A DNA stretch of 64,000 bases. Origin: an uncultured Rhodospirillaceae bacterium. Lineage in GTDB: Bacteria; Pseudomonadota; Alphaproteobacteria; Azospirillales; Azospirillaceae. The notes beneath the pieces were generated by a model. That model saw only the letters and a program-made list of their open reading frames with translations, did not search any database and had not been told where the DNA came from. The stretch lies in NCBI GenBank assembly GCA_937927415.1, contig CALBDS010000036.1, positions 62,001 through 126,000 of the forward strand, in the 5' to 3' direction. Position numbers and translations under genes: made by a program. Each line of letters starts with the position of its first letter. Positions within the stretch are counted from its first letter, which is position 1. This document shows, piece by piece, positions 43,911 to 51,773 of the stretch.

Positions 43911-45271
43911 GGACGCTCGCCCCCCGGCGGCCGTCGCCGCAGGGGCACCGCCCCACCCTCGCCCGGCGTGGAATCGGTCAGCAGGTCTTTTACGGTGATG
44001 GACAGGATGCGGGATTCGCTTGCCTCCATCTCCTCCACCAGCCGGACGGCCCGCTCCTCCCACGGGGTGCGCAAACGGCCCAGGCCGCGGACCGAACCGC
44101 GCATGCCGATTCCCAGCGCCTTGCACAGGTCGTTCACCGTCGCCTCCCCCAGATCACGGGTGACGACCCAGGAATCGCGGGTGGTCAGCGCCACCCAATG
44201 GGCATCGCGGAGCTGCAGCAGGATCGCCTCCACCAGCAGCGTCCCCACCGGCACCCGCGCCATTAGCGTCCGCCGACGCATCCCCACGCCCAGCCGGGCG
44301 GCCTGCATCAGTTCGTGCAGCACCGCCAGCGCCAGCGCCAGCCGCTGGGCGGGCAACAGCCCTTCCGGCCCGGCGCGGGTGATGCGCCCGGCCCGCCATT
44401 CCGGCAGCGCCGCCGTCACCACCGCCCCGAACAGCACCGTGGACCACGCGATGAAGATCCAGAACAGGAAGATGGGCACGGTGGACAAGGCGCCATAGAT
44501 GGTCTGGTACGCGGGATAGGCCCGCAGGTACCAGCCGAATCCGGCCTTCGACAGTTCCAGCAGCAGCGCCCCCACCGCCCCGCCGCAGGCGGCATCCAGC
44601 CACCGCACCGGGCGGTTGGGCAGGACGATATAAAGAAAGGTGCAGCCGATGAACTGGAACGCAAAGGGCAGAAGCCCGCCGATGCCCTTGAACGGATAGG
44701 TGTATTCGCTGACGTGGAAGACCTCCAGCACCTGCCACAGGCTGCTGGACAGCGACAAAGACACCCCGAACAGCAGCGGGGCAAAGGTCAGCAGCGCCCA
44801 GAACGACAGGATGCGGGTCACCAACGACCGCGGTTCCTGCACCCGCCAGATGGCGGCGAAGGATCCTTCGATGGTCCACATCAGCAGGATGGCCGACACC
44901 GCCAGCCCGATCACGCCGAAACTGGTCATCTGCCCGGCGTTCACCATGAACTGGCCCAGGTATTCCAGGATGGCGTCGCCGATTTCCGGCACCATGTTGC
45001 GGAAAATCAGCGCCTGCAGCCGGTTCTGCATGGCGCTGAAGGCCGGAAAGGCTGTGAAGATGGCAAAGCCGATGGTCATCAGCGGCACGATGGCCAGCAG
45101 CGTGGTGTAGGTGAGCGAGGCCGCCGTCTGAAAACAGTTGCCGTTGTAAAAACGCAAGGCCGAATGGCCGATGAAGTGCGCCGCTTCCCACAGCCATCGG
45201 CCGAACCCCAGCACGGCAGAGGGAACCGGCGAGGTGTCGGGGGGCAGGGCATCACCCGGCGATGGCGTCAT
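43907..45271 (-). CDS. YihY/BrkB-family inner-membrane protein
   Basis: 454 residues with five to six hydrophobic segments in the first 300 and a soluble C-terminus. The conserved N-terminal FQTAASLTYTTLLAIVPLMTIGF and PNRPVRWLDAACGGAVGALLLE are family marks, as is FLFWIFIAWSTVLFGAVV. Formerly called ribonuclease BN, the family has no established nuclease activity. The C-terminal 130 residues look like a winged-helix-type extension found in longer members. It is transcribed divergently from fabI and ends at the metY promoter. Confidence 0.9.
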   Translation of the reverse strand: MTPSPGDALPPDTSPVPSAVLGFGRWLWEAAHFIGHSALRFYNGNCFQTAASLTYTTLLAIVPLMTIGFAIFTAFPAFSAMQNRLQALIFRNMVPEIGDAILEYLGQFMVNAGQMTSFGVIGLAVSAILLMWTIEGSFAAIWRVQEPRSLVTRILSFWALLTFAPLLFGVSLSLSSSLWQVLEVFHVSEYTYPFKGIGGLLPFAFQFIGCTFLYIVLPNRPVRWLDAACGGAVGALLLELSKAGFGWYLRAYPAYQTIYGALSTVPIFLFWIFIAWSTVLFGAVVTAALPEWRAGRITRAGPEGLLPAQRLALALAVLHELMQAARLGVGMRRRTLMARVPVGTLLVEAILLQLRDAHWVALTTRDSWVVTRDLGEATVNDLCKALGIGMRGSVRGLGRLRTPWEERAVRLVEEMEASESRILSITVKDLLTDSTPGEGGAVPLRRRPPGGERP

Positions 45272-45340
45272 GGTGTGTCACCGCTGCAAAGGTTGCGTGT
45301 CTTCCGCCGCTGTTCTGTCACAATCCCACCCTGCTCTGGT

Positions 45341-45368
45341 TTGACCGGGGCTGTCTTTCGTGTAGGAT
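45341..45368 (+). promoter_or_regulatory. Candidate sigma-70 promoter of fabI
   Basis: TTGACC (45341-45346) and TAGGAT (45363-45368) with a 16-bp spacer, about 55 bases upstream of the fabI ATG, in the 151-bp divergent gap between the YihY-family gene and fabI. Confidence 0.5.
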
Positions 45369-45422
45369 GCGCCCCGCTTTTCTGTTCCTGAACCGTTGTT
45401 CACCAAAAATAACGAGGTCCGC

Positions 45423-46271
45423 ATGTCCACCCCGAAGCCGCTGATGGAAGGCAAGCGCGGCCTGATCATGGGCGTCGCCAACGATCGTTCGATCGCCTGG
45501 GGCATCGCCCAGACTCTGGCGCAGCACGGCGCCGAACTGGCCTTCACCTATCAGGGCGATGCTCTCCTGAAGCGGGTCAAGCCGCTGGCGGACTCTGTGG
45601 GGAGCACGCTGGTTCTGCCGTGCGACGTCACCGACGAGGGTAGCATCGAGTCCACCTTCGCCGCCATCAAGGCGGAGTGGGGCAGCATCGATTTCGTCGT
45701 CCATGCCATCGCCTTTTCCGACAAGAGCGAGCTGACCGGCAAGTATGTGGATACCACGCGCGCCAATTTCCTGCGCACGATGGACATCTCCTGCTTCTCC
45801 TTCACCGCCGTGTGCAAGTACGCCGCGGCCATGATGCCCGACGGCGGCAGCCTGCTCACCCTGTCCTATTACGGGGCGGAACGGGTGATGCCCCATTACA
45901 ATGTGATGGGTGTCGCCAAGGCGGCGCTGGAAGCCAGCGTGCGGTATCTGGCGGTCGATCTGGGCGGCGACAAGATCCGCGTGAACGCCATTTCCGCCGG
46001 CCCCATCAAGACGCTGGCGGCCAGCGGCATTGGCGATTTCCGCTATATCCTGAAATGGAACGAGCTGAACGCTCCGCTGAAGCGCAACGTCACCATCCAG
46101 GAAGTCGGCGGGGCCGGGCTGTTCCTGCTGAGCGACCTGGGGGCCGGTGTGTCGGGCGAGGTGATGCACGTGGACTCCGGTTATCACGTCGTCGGCATGG
46201 TGGCGGTGGACGAGGCGCAGCCGGTGGCCCAGCTTCTCAACTCGCTGGGCGGCGGCGGCAAAGCCGAGTAA
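45423..46271 (+). CDS. fabI: Enoyl-[acyl-carrier-protein] reductase (NADH) FabI
   Basis: 282-residue divergent short-chain dehydrogenase performing the last reduction of each fatty acid elongation cycle. The FabI-type cofactor site GLIMGVANDRSIAWGIAQ, the catalytic pair Tyr/Lys in ERVMPHYNVMGVAKAAL (Y-x6-K), and RVNAISAGPIKTLAASGI are all present. An ATG nine codons upstream lacks a ribosome site; the chosen ATG has ACGAGG. It is followed by aroC on the same strand, 37 bases on. Confidence 0.95.
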   Translation: MSTPKPLMEGKRGLIMGVANDRSIAWGIAQTLAQHGAELAFTYQGDALLKRVKPLADSVGSTLVLPCDVTDEGSIESTFAAIKAEWGSIDFVVHAIAFSDKSELTGKYVDTTRANFLRTMDISCFSFTAVCKYAAAMMPDGGSLLTLSYYGAERVMPHYNVMGVAKAALEASVRYLAVDLGGDKIRVNAISAGPIKTLAASGIGDFRYILKWNELNAPLKRNVTIQEVGGAGLFLLSDLGAGVSGEVMHVDSGYHVVGMVAVDEAQPVAQLLNSLGGGGKAE

Positions 46272-46308
46272 TCTTCCCCTCCCTTCTTCCGATCGGGAAA
46301 CGCGCATC

Positions 46309-47382
46309 ATGGCCGGGAACAGCTTCGGCACCCTTTTCCGTTTCACCACCTGGGGCGAAAGCCACGGTCCGGCCATCGGGGCCGTGGTGGACGGCTGCCC
46401 GGCCCGCATCCCCCTGACCGAAGCCGACATCCAGCCATGGCTGGACAAGCGCCGCCCCGGCCAGTCGCGCTTCACCACCCAGCGTCAGGAACCCGATCAG
46501 GTGAAGATCCTGTCGGGGGTGTTCGAGGGGCAGACCACCGGCACCCCCCTTCAGCTTCTCATCGAGAACACCGACCAGCGGTCCCGGGATTATGGCGACA
46601 TCGCCGAGAAATTCCGCCCCGGACACGCCGATTACGCCTATTGGAAGAAATACGGCATCCGCGATTACCGCGGCGGCGGGCGGTCGTCGGCGCGGGAAAC
46701 CGCCTGCCGTGTGGCCGCCGGTGCGGTGGCCCGCAAGATCCTCGGTGCCGGGGTCACCATCCGCGGGGCGCTGGTCCAGATCGGTCCCCACACGGTGGAC
46801 CGCAGCCGCTGGGACTGGGCCGAGGTGGACAACAACCCCTTCTTCTGCCCCGATCCGGTGGCCGCCGGCCAGTGGGCCGAGTATCTGGACGGCATCCGCA
46901 AGGCCGGTTCCTCCATCGGCGCGGTGGTGGAGCTGGTGGCGTCCGGCATCCCCGCCGGGCTGGGCGATCCGCTTTACGACAAGCTGGACAGCGACCTTGC
47001 CCGCGCCATGATGACCATCAACGCCGTCAAGGGCGTCGAGATCGGCGAGGGCTTCGCCGCCGCCGCCCTGACCGGGGAGGAAAACGCCGACGAGATGCGG
47101 CGGGGACCGGACGGCAACCCGCTGTTCCTGTCCAACCACGCCGGCGGCATCCTGGGCGGCATTTCCACCGGGCAGGACATCGTGGTGCGCTTTGCCGTGA
47201 AGCCCACCAGTTCCATCCTCGTCACCCGCAAGACGGTGGACATCCACGGCAACGACGCCGACATCATCACCAAGGGCCGTCACGACCCCTGCGTCGGCAT
47301 CCGCGCGGTGCCGGTGGGCGAAGCGATGATGGCCTGCGTGCTGGCCGACCACTGGCTGCGTCAGCAGGCATACCGGGAGTAG
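46309..47382 (+). CDS. aroC: Chorismate synthase
   Basis: 357 residues, full length. Converts 5-enolpyruvylshikimate-3-phosphate to chorismate with reduced FMN. Signature 1 TWGESHGPAIGAVVDGCPA, the segment RSSARETACRVAAGAVARK (signature 3), and the FMN-binding ISTGQDIVVRFAVKPTSS are visible. It is encoded 5 bases before an IalB-like gene. A chorismate-lyase-like protein is encoded 600 bp downstream on the other strand. Confidence 0.96.
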   Translation: MAGNSFGTLFRFTTWGESHGPAIGAVVDGCPARIPLTEADIQPWLDKRRPGQSRFTTQRQEPDQVKILSGVFEGQTTGTPLQLLIENTDQRSRDYGDIAEKFRPGHADYAYWKKYGIRDYRGGGRSSARETACRVAAGAVARKILGAGVTIRGALVQIGPHTVDRSRWDWAEVDNNPFFCPDPVAAGQWAEYLDGIRKAGSSIGAVVELVASGIPAGLGDPLYDKLDSDLARAMMTINAVKGVEIGEGFAAAALTGEENADEMRRGPDGNPLFLSNHAGGILGGISTGQDIVVRFAVKPTSSILVTRKTVDIHGNDADIITKGRHDPCVGIRAVPVGEAMMACVLADHWLRQQAYRE

Positions 47383-47387
47383 CCGGC

Positions 47388-47975
47388 ATGATGCGGTTCC
47401 CGCTGCTTCCCGTGTCCCTGCTGGCGGCGTGCCTCCTTGCCGTCCTGCCGGTGCGGGCTGAAGAAACACGGGCAGACGAACCGCCGCCGCCCCTGCGGGA
47501 GGTGACGGAACAGTCCGGTGCGTGGCGCCTCTACTGCCAGATCTGGACCTCTCCCCGGCGGCTGGAGTGTGAGGCCATCACCCGTCAGGTCATGGGCAGC
47601 AACCGCGACGGGGCGCTGGTGTGGTACCGTTCCTCCACCCGTTGGATGGAAGGGATGCGCTTCCGTCTGGACAACAGCGGCATCGACGTGAGCAAGGGTG
47701 TCCGCGTCTGGATCGACAACACCCTGTTCCGCCCGGAATTTCCCTGCAAGCCGTACGATTACGAACCCGGTGCCTGCGTGGTCAATGACCCCGCCGCCAA
47801 CGCCACCTTGGTCCAGCGCATGGCCGCGGGACGGGAAACCGTGTCGGCGGTGGGTCTTTCCCCCTCTGGAACCAAGACGGATATTTTCTTTTCCATCAAA
47901 GGGTTCCGGGAAATCGTTCAGAAAATGGAAGAGGTTCGGGAACAGGCGGGGATTCCCTTCTCCTCCGATCCCTGA
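47388..47975 (+). CDS. Invasion-associated locus B (IalB)-like secreted protein
   Basis: 195 residues. The signal peptide (about 1-22, LLPVSLLAACLLAVLPVRA, cleavage before EETRADE) is followed by the IalB layout: GAWRLYCQIWTSPRRLECEA with its Cys pair, a central beta region, a second Cys pair in EFPCKPYDYEPGACVV, and the C-terminal FFSIKGFREIVQKMEEVRE. These are periplasmic proteins found across alphaproteobacteria. Despite the name, the molecular function is unknown. It probably shares the aroC transcript. Confidence 0.8.
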   Translation: MMRFPLLPVSLLAACLLAVLPVRAEETRADEPPPPLREVTEQSGAWRLYCQIWTSPRRLECEAITRQVMGSNRDGALVWYRSSTRWMEGMRFRLDNSGIDVSKGVRVWIDNTLFRPEFPCKPYDYEPGACVVNDPAANATLVQRMAAGRETVSAVGLSPSGTKTDIFFSIKGFREIVQKMEEVREQAGIPFSSDP

Positions 47976-47979
47976 CGCT

Positions 47980-48519
47980 TCAGATGCGGGCTAGAACTTC
48001 GACCGTGCGAGCCAGGGTGCGGCCGTCGCCGGCATCCAGCCGGGCCACCCGCCCGAATAGGGGCGTGCCGGTGTTCACCCCCGCCTGCCCGGCCAGCGCC
48101 GCATCGCAAAGCACGCAGAAGAACGCCTCCGCCACCGTGCGGAAAATCAGCCCATGGTCGCGGAACAGGCGCCCCAGCGGCACCCTGGTGTCCGCCAGAC
48201 ACGGCCGGAGCGCGGGCGGAACCGCCGGCAGCATCACGTCGATTCCCGCCACCGTGACCGGCAGCGGCCCGGCGGACAACACCACGCAGCGGCGGAGCCG
48301 TTCGCTTTCCCGGTGACTGTCCAGCACTGTGGCCGACAGCACCGCCCCCCAATGCTCTTCCAGGGCGCGGGTCATGCCGATGGTCTGATCCAGCAGACGG
48401 CGCACCGGCCCCGACAGGTCCGCCGCGGGCACCAGCGTCACCCCCTCCACCCCGTCGGCACGGACGGGAGCGATGGACAGGTGATGGTGCAGGGCGGCGA
48501 TTCCGGACAGCGGCGGCAT
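47980..48519 (-). CDS. Chorismate pyruvate-lyase-like (UbiC/DUF98-type) protein
   Basis: 179 residues from the Met before PPLSGIAAL. The pattern fits the chorismate-lyase fold: an N-terminal helix with LLDQTIGMTRALEEHWG, a strand ending RRCVVLSAGPLPVTVAGIDV, the PLGRLFRDHGL segment and a closing GTPLFGRVARLDAGDGRTL. Recognition is by pattern only. If active, it would release 4-hydroxybenzoate for ubiquinone synthesis. aroC nearby is consistent but not proof. The ribosome site is weak, and the frame is open for 47 more codons upstream, so the start is uncertain. Confidence 0.5.
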   Translation of the reverse strand: MPPLSGIAALHHHLSIAPVRADGVEGVTLVPAADLSGPVRRLLDQTIGMTRALEEHWGAVLSATVLDSHRESERLRRCVVLSAGPLPVTVAGIDVMLPAVPPALRPCLADTRVPLGRLFRDHGLIFRTVAEAFFCVLCDAALAGQAGVNTGTPLFGRVARLDAGDGRTLARTVEVLARI

Positions 48520-48695
48520 CTTTGCAAAGCAGGGACAGACCAACGGTGGCGTCACCTTAACGTTCCGGCGCTGCGATGCAACAGAAGCCTTACGCGGAAG
48601 GCGCGGAAAAGGAAGGGGTTTTCCCCGGCGGCGCCTGCCGCTACCCTGCCCGCCAACCACAACGCCGCCAACGGCATCACGACGGAGGAAACCCC

Positions 48696-49268
48696 ATGCC
48701 CCAACCCGACCACATCATGGACCTGCCGGTTCCCGATCCCGACACGCTGGACGCCGATCAGCGGGCCTATTTCGACAAGTGCGTCGAAAAGCTGGGGTTC
48801 GTGCCCAACGTGCTGAAGGCCTACAGCCTGCGGCCCAAAAAGCTGCGGAATTTCACCCTGCTCTACAATGAACTGATGCTGGGCGACAGCGGCCTGAGCA
48901 AGCTGGAGCGGGAGATGATTGCCGTGGTGGTGTCCTCCCACAACCACTGTTATTACTGCCTCGTCGCCCATGGGCAGGCGGTGCGCAAGCTGTCGCTGGA
49001 CCCGGAACTGGGCGAAATGCTGGCCTTCAATTACCGTGTCGCCCCGCTGGAGCCGCGCCACCGCGCCATGCTCGACTTTGCCCACAAGCTGACCGCCGCC
49101 CCCAGCACCGTGGGAGCCGCCGACCGCGAGGCGCTGCGCGCCGTGGGATTCAGCGAGGACGACATTTTCGATATCGCCGATGTGGTTGGTTTCTTCAACA
49201 TGTCGAACCGCGTAGCCACCGCGGTGGACATGATGCCCAACCGCGAATACCACGGTATGGACCGCTGA
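48696..49268 (+). CDS. AhpD-like carboxymuconolactone decarboxylase-family peroxidase-related protein
   Basis: 190 residues. The redox motif SSHNHCYYCLVAHG carries Cys 85 and Cys 88 with His 93, the AhpD-type CxxC-x4-H proton relay. The N-terminal DADQRAYFDKCVEKLGFVPNVL and the length place it in the uncharacterised peroxidase-related subgroup (YciW/AhpD type). Probably reduces hydroperoxides with an unknown electron donor. GGAGGAAACC precedes the ATG. It is followed by a secreted protein gene 21 bases on. Confidence 0.88.
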   Translation: MPQPDHIMDLPVPDPDTLDADQRAYFDKCVEKLGFVPNVLKAYSLRPKKLRNFTLLYNELMLGDSGLSKLEREMIAVVVSSHNHCYYCLVAHGQAVRKLSLDPELGEMLAFNYRVAPLEPRHRAMLDFAHKLTAAPSTVGAADREALRAVGFSEDDIFDIADVVGFFNMSNRVATAVDMMPNREYHGMDR

Positions 49269-49289
49269 CGGATGACCGGAAGGACCGGA

Positions 49290-50201
49290 ATGAAAAGGTT
49301 TGTGCGTACCGCCGTTCTGGCGGCGGGAATGACGGGATGGCTGGCCGGGCCGGTGCCGGCGGCGGATCTGTCCCTCGACCAGCTTATCGCCGACATTCCC
49401 CGCCACCCCGAACGGGTGGCCGCCGCCCTGGAAGGCCGGTCCGATCCGACGGCCAAGGCTTGGCTGATCTATCTTCTCCGCACCGAGAACACCGGCAAGG
49501 ACGCGCCCCAGGAAGCCATCGCCGACTTGGAGCGCACAATCCTTAACAGCAACATTAAGAATGACCGATATCTTATTGAAGAAATTAAGAATATTGGCGA
49601 ATTGTCGAGCGTGCCGCTGCAGGGGGTGCTGTTGTTCCTGCGCCACATTCTGTCAACGGACCCGCAGGAAACGGCACCCTGCTTCCTCTTCACACGCCAT
49701 GGGCAAGCCGCCTTCGAAGCCTTTGGTCCCTTTTGGGGAAATGGCCGCGACCAGCGCCCACGGCTGTGCTCCGCGCAACAATCCCTCTACAGCCGGCCGG
49801 AATGGCGCAAGCTGGCGGCGGTGATCGATCCGGCCATCGAACCGGCGTTGAAGGAACGGGGCAGCATCCGCATCGGCTACGAGCGGCAATTCGCGGTGGA
49901 TGCGCTTCAGGCTTCGCTGGTGCCCAGCAGCCTGCTGGAACTGCCGTACACCCCGCAGGGGCGCAAAGCGGCGGAGGAACGGGCGCGGGCCATGGCCGCC
50001 TTCCGCTCCTGGTCCGACTGGACGCTGTGGCCGAAGGATCAGTACGAGGCGGCCAAGCGCCTCCTCCCCTCGGTTATCGACGCAACATCAAAGTTTTATG
50101 AGACGTCGTTCGAGCTGTCTCCGAAGTTTGCCCGCCAAGCAGCGGAGGCGGCGGCCGAACGCTTCATCGCCAGCCGTCTGGTGTTGCTGGTAACAGACTG
50201 A
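49290..50201 (+). CDS. Secreted protein of unknown function
   Basis: 303 residues from the ATG after GGAAGGACC. The signal peptide (about 1-24) ends near LAGPVPAADLSLDQ. The body is mostly helical with no motif I recognise. Cys pairs (APCFLFTR, RLCSAQQ) suggest one disulfide. Bases 49520-49612 use AT-rich codons (Ile-AUU, Leu-CUU, Lys-AAG, Asn-AAC/AAU mixes) quite unlike the flanks. It converges on the MBL-hydrolase gene with a 4-base gap and no visible terminator. Confidence 0.7.
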   Translation: MKRFVRTAVLAAGMTGWLAGPVPAADLSLDQLIADIPRHPERVAAALEGRSDPTAKAWLIYLLRTENTGKDAPQEAIADLERTILNSNIKNDRYLIEEIKNIGELSSVPLQGVLLFLRHILSTDPQETAPCFLFTRHGQAAFEAFGPFWGNGRDQRPRLCSAQQSLYSRPEWRKLAAVIDPAIEPALKERGSIRIGYERQFAVDALQASLVPSSLLELPYTPQGRKAAEERARAMAAFRSWSDWTLWPKDQYEAAKRLLPSVIDATSKFYETSFELSPKFARQAAEAAAERFIASRLVLLVTD

Positions 50202-50205
50202 ACGA

Positions 50206-50982
50206 TCAGACCTCGATCACCAAGCCGTCATAGGCCGGCTCGACCCCCGGCGGCAGCTTGCGGCGCACCGTTTCGTAATCCATGGTGTTGTTCATGTGGG
50301 TGAGGTAGGCGCGCTCCGGCTTCACCCGCGCGATCCAATCCAGGGTCTGGGCCAGATGGGAATGGACCGGGTGCGGCGGCTCTTCCCGCACGCAATCGAC
50401 CACCCAGACCTTCACGCCCGCCAGGGCTGCGAACGCCGCCTCGTCCAACCGCACCACGTCGGTGGAATAGGCGAAATCCCCAAAACGGTAACCCAGCGTC
50501 AGGGTGTACCCGTGATCCTGAACGAAGGGGATGATGGTCATTCCCTTCACCGAAAACGGCCCATCGACGGCGTGCGGCGTCAGAACCGGGCGATACACCG
50601 GCGCCCCTTCGGGCAGGGGTTGGAAGCAGTAGCCGAAGCGCCGCTTCAACTCCTCCATATGATCGGCCATGCCGTAGACATCGAGCGGCTTCTGCATCAG
50701 CCGGCAGATTTCCCGCAATTCATCGATGCCGTGGGCGTGGTCGGCGTGCTGGTGGCTCCACACCACCGCGTCCAGCCGCTGCACGTCGGCCGCCAGCAAT
50801 TGCTGGCGCAGGTCGGGCGAGGTGTCCACCAGGACCGCCACCCCATCCTGTTCCACCAGAACAGACGGGCGGGTGCGGTGGTTCTTAGGGTTCGTGGGGT
50901 CGCAGTTGCCCCACTGGTTGCCGATGACCGGCACCCCCGCCGATCCGCCGCTGCCGAGAACGGTGACGCGCATCCTGCTCAC
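50206..50982 (-). CDS. MBL-fold metallohydrolase (PhnP-like phosphodiesterase)
   Basis: 258 residues. The N-terminus MRVTVLGSGGSAGVPVIGNQWGNCD is the PhnP-type start, and VVWSHQHADHAHGIDEL is the HxHxDH metal motif. Later ligands are the Asp in FAYSTDVVRLDE and the His in RAYLTHMNNTMD. The length is right. It likely hydrolyses cyclic phosphodiester bonds in a nucleotide or phosphonate by-product. The ATG overlaps the tatD stop by 4 bp, placing it at the end of the metG-tatD group. Confidence 0.88.
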   Translation of the reverse strand: MSRMRVTVLGSGGSAGVPVIGNQWGNCDPTNPKNHRTRPSVLVEQDGVAVLVDTSPDLRQQLLAADVQRLDAVVWSHQHADHAHGIDELREICRLMQKPLDVYGMADHMEELKRRFGYCFQPLPEGAPVYRPVLTPHAVDGPFSVKGMTIIPFVQDHGYTLTLGYRFGDFAYSTDVVRLDEAAFAALAGVKVWVVDCVREEPPHPVHSHLAQTLDWIARVKPERAYLTHMNNTMDYETVRRKLPPGVEPAYDGLVIEV

Positions 50983-51773
50983 GCCGCTTTCACCTGCGCC
51001 GCATCGCGGGGCACCCGCTGGAACAGGGTGAAGAAATTCGCGGTGGTCTGGCGCGCCACCTCCGCCGGATCGACGCCCTTGATCCGCGCCACCTCGGCGG
51101 CGGTGTGGACGACGAAGGACGGCTCGTTGCGCTTGCCGCGATAAGGCACCGGCGCCAGATAGGGCGCATCGGTTTCCACCAGAATCCGATCGAGCGGGAT
51201 GTCCTTCACGATCTCCCGCAGGGCGTCCGACTTCTTGAAGGTGATGATCCCCGACAGGGAGATGTAAAAGCCCAATTCCAAAGCTTTTTCAGCCACATCC
51301 CGGCCAGAGCTGAAGCAATGGATGAGGCCCTTTTCCGCTCCCTCCTCGGCCAGAATCCGGATGGTCGCCTCATCCGCATCGCGGGTGTGGACGATCAGCG
51401 GCAGATCCACGGCCTTTGCCGCCCGCACGTGGCGGCGGAAGGATTCCTCCTGCACGTCGCGGGGGCTTTGGTCGTAGAAGAAATCCAGCCCGGTTTCCCC
51501 GATCCCGATCACCTTGGGATGCGCCGCCATGGCGACGATGCGGTCCACCGTGGCCCCCTCGAACTCCTCCGCCGCCTGATGGGGGTGGACACCGAGCGAG
51601 CAATACATGCCCTCATACCGCTCGGCGACCGCCGCCACCTGGGCAAAGCGGGTGAGATAGGTGCAGATGGTGACCATCCGCTCCACCCCCGCCGCCCGCG
51701 CCCGCTCCACCAGCGCATCCAGATCCTGGGCGAAATCGGGGAAGTCCAGATGGCAATGGCTGTCGATCAGCAT
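50979..51773 (-). CDS. tatD: TatD-family metal-dependent DNase
   Basis: 264 residues of the amidohydrolase-fold TatD family. Motifs: LIDSHCHLDFPDF (HxH), VIGIGETGLDFFYD with the metal-bridging Glu, IVHTRDADE, GLIHCFSSG, and ILVETDAPYLAPVPYRGKRNEP. Putative 3'-5' deoxyribonuclease. The start overlaps the metG stop by one base (TGATG). Confidence 0.93.
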   Translation of the reverse strand: MLIDSHCHLDFPDFAQDLDALVERARAAGVERMVTICTYLTRFAQVAAVAERYEGMYCSLGVHPHQAAEEFEGATVDRIVAMAAHPKVIGIGETGLDFFYDQSPRDVQEESFRRHVRAAKAVDLPLIVHTRDADEATIRILAEEGAEKGLIHCFSSGRDVAEKALELGFYISLSGIITFKKSDALREIVKDIPLDRILVETDAPYLAPVPYRGKRNEPSFVVHTAAEVARIKGVDPAEVARQTTANFFTLFQRVPRDAAQVKAA

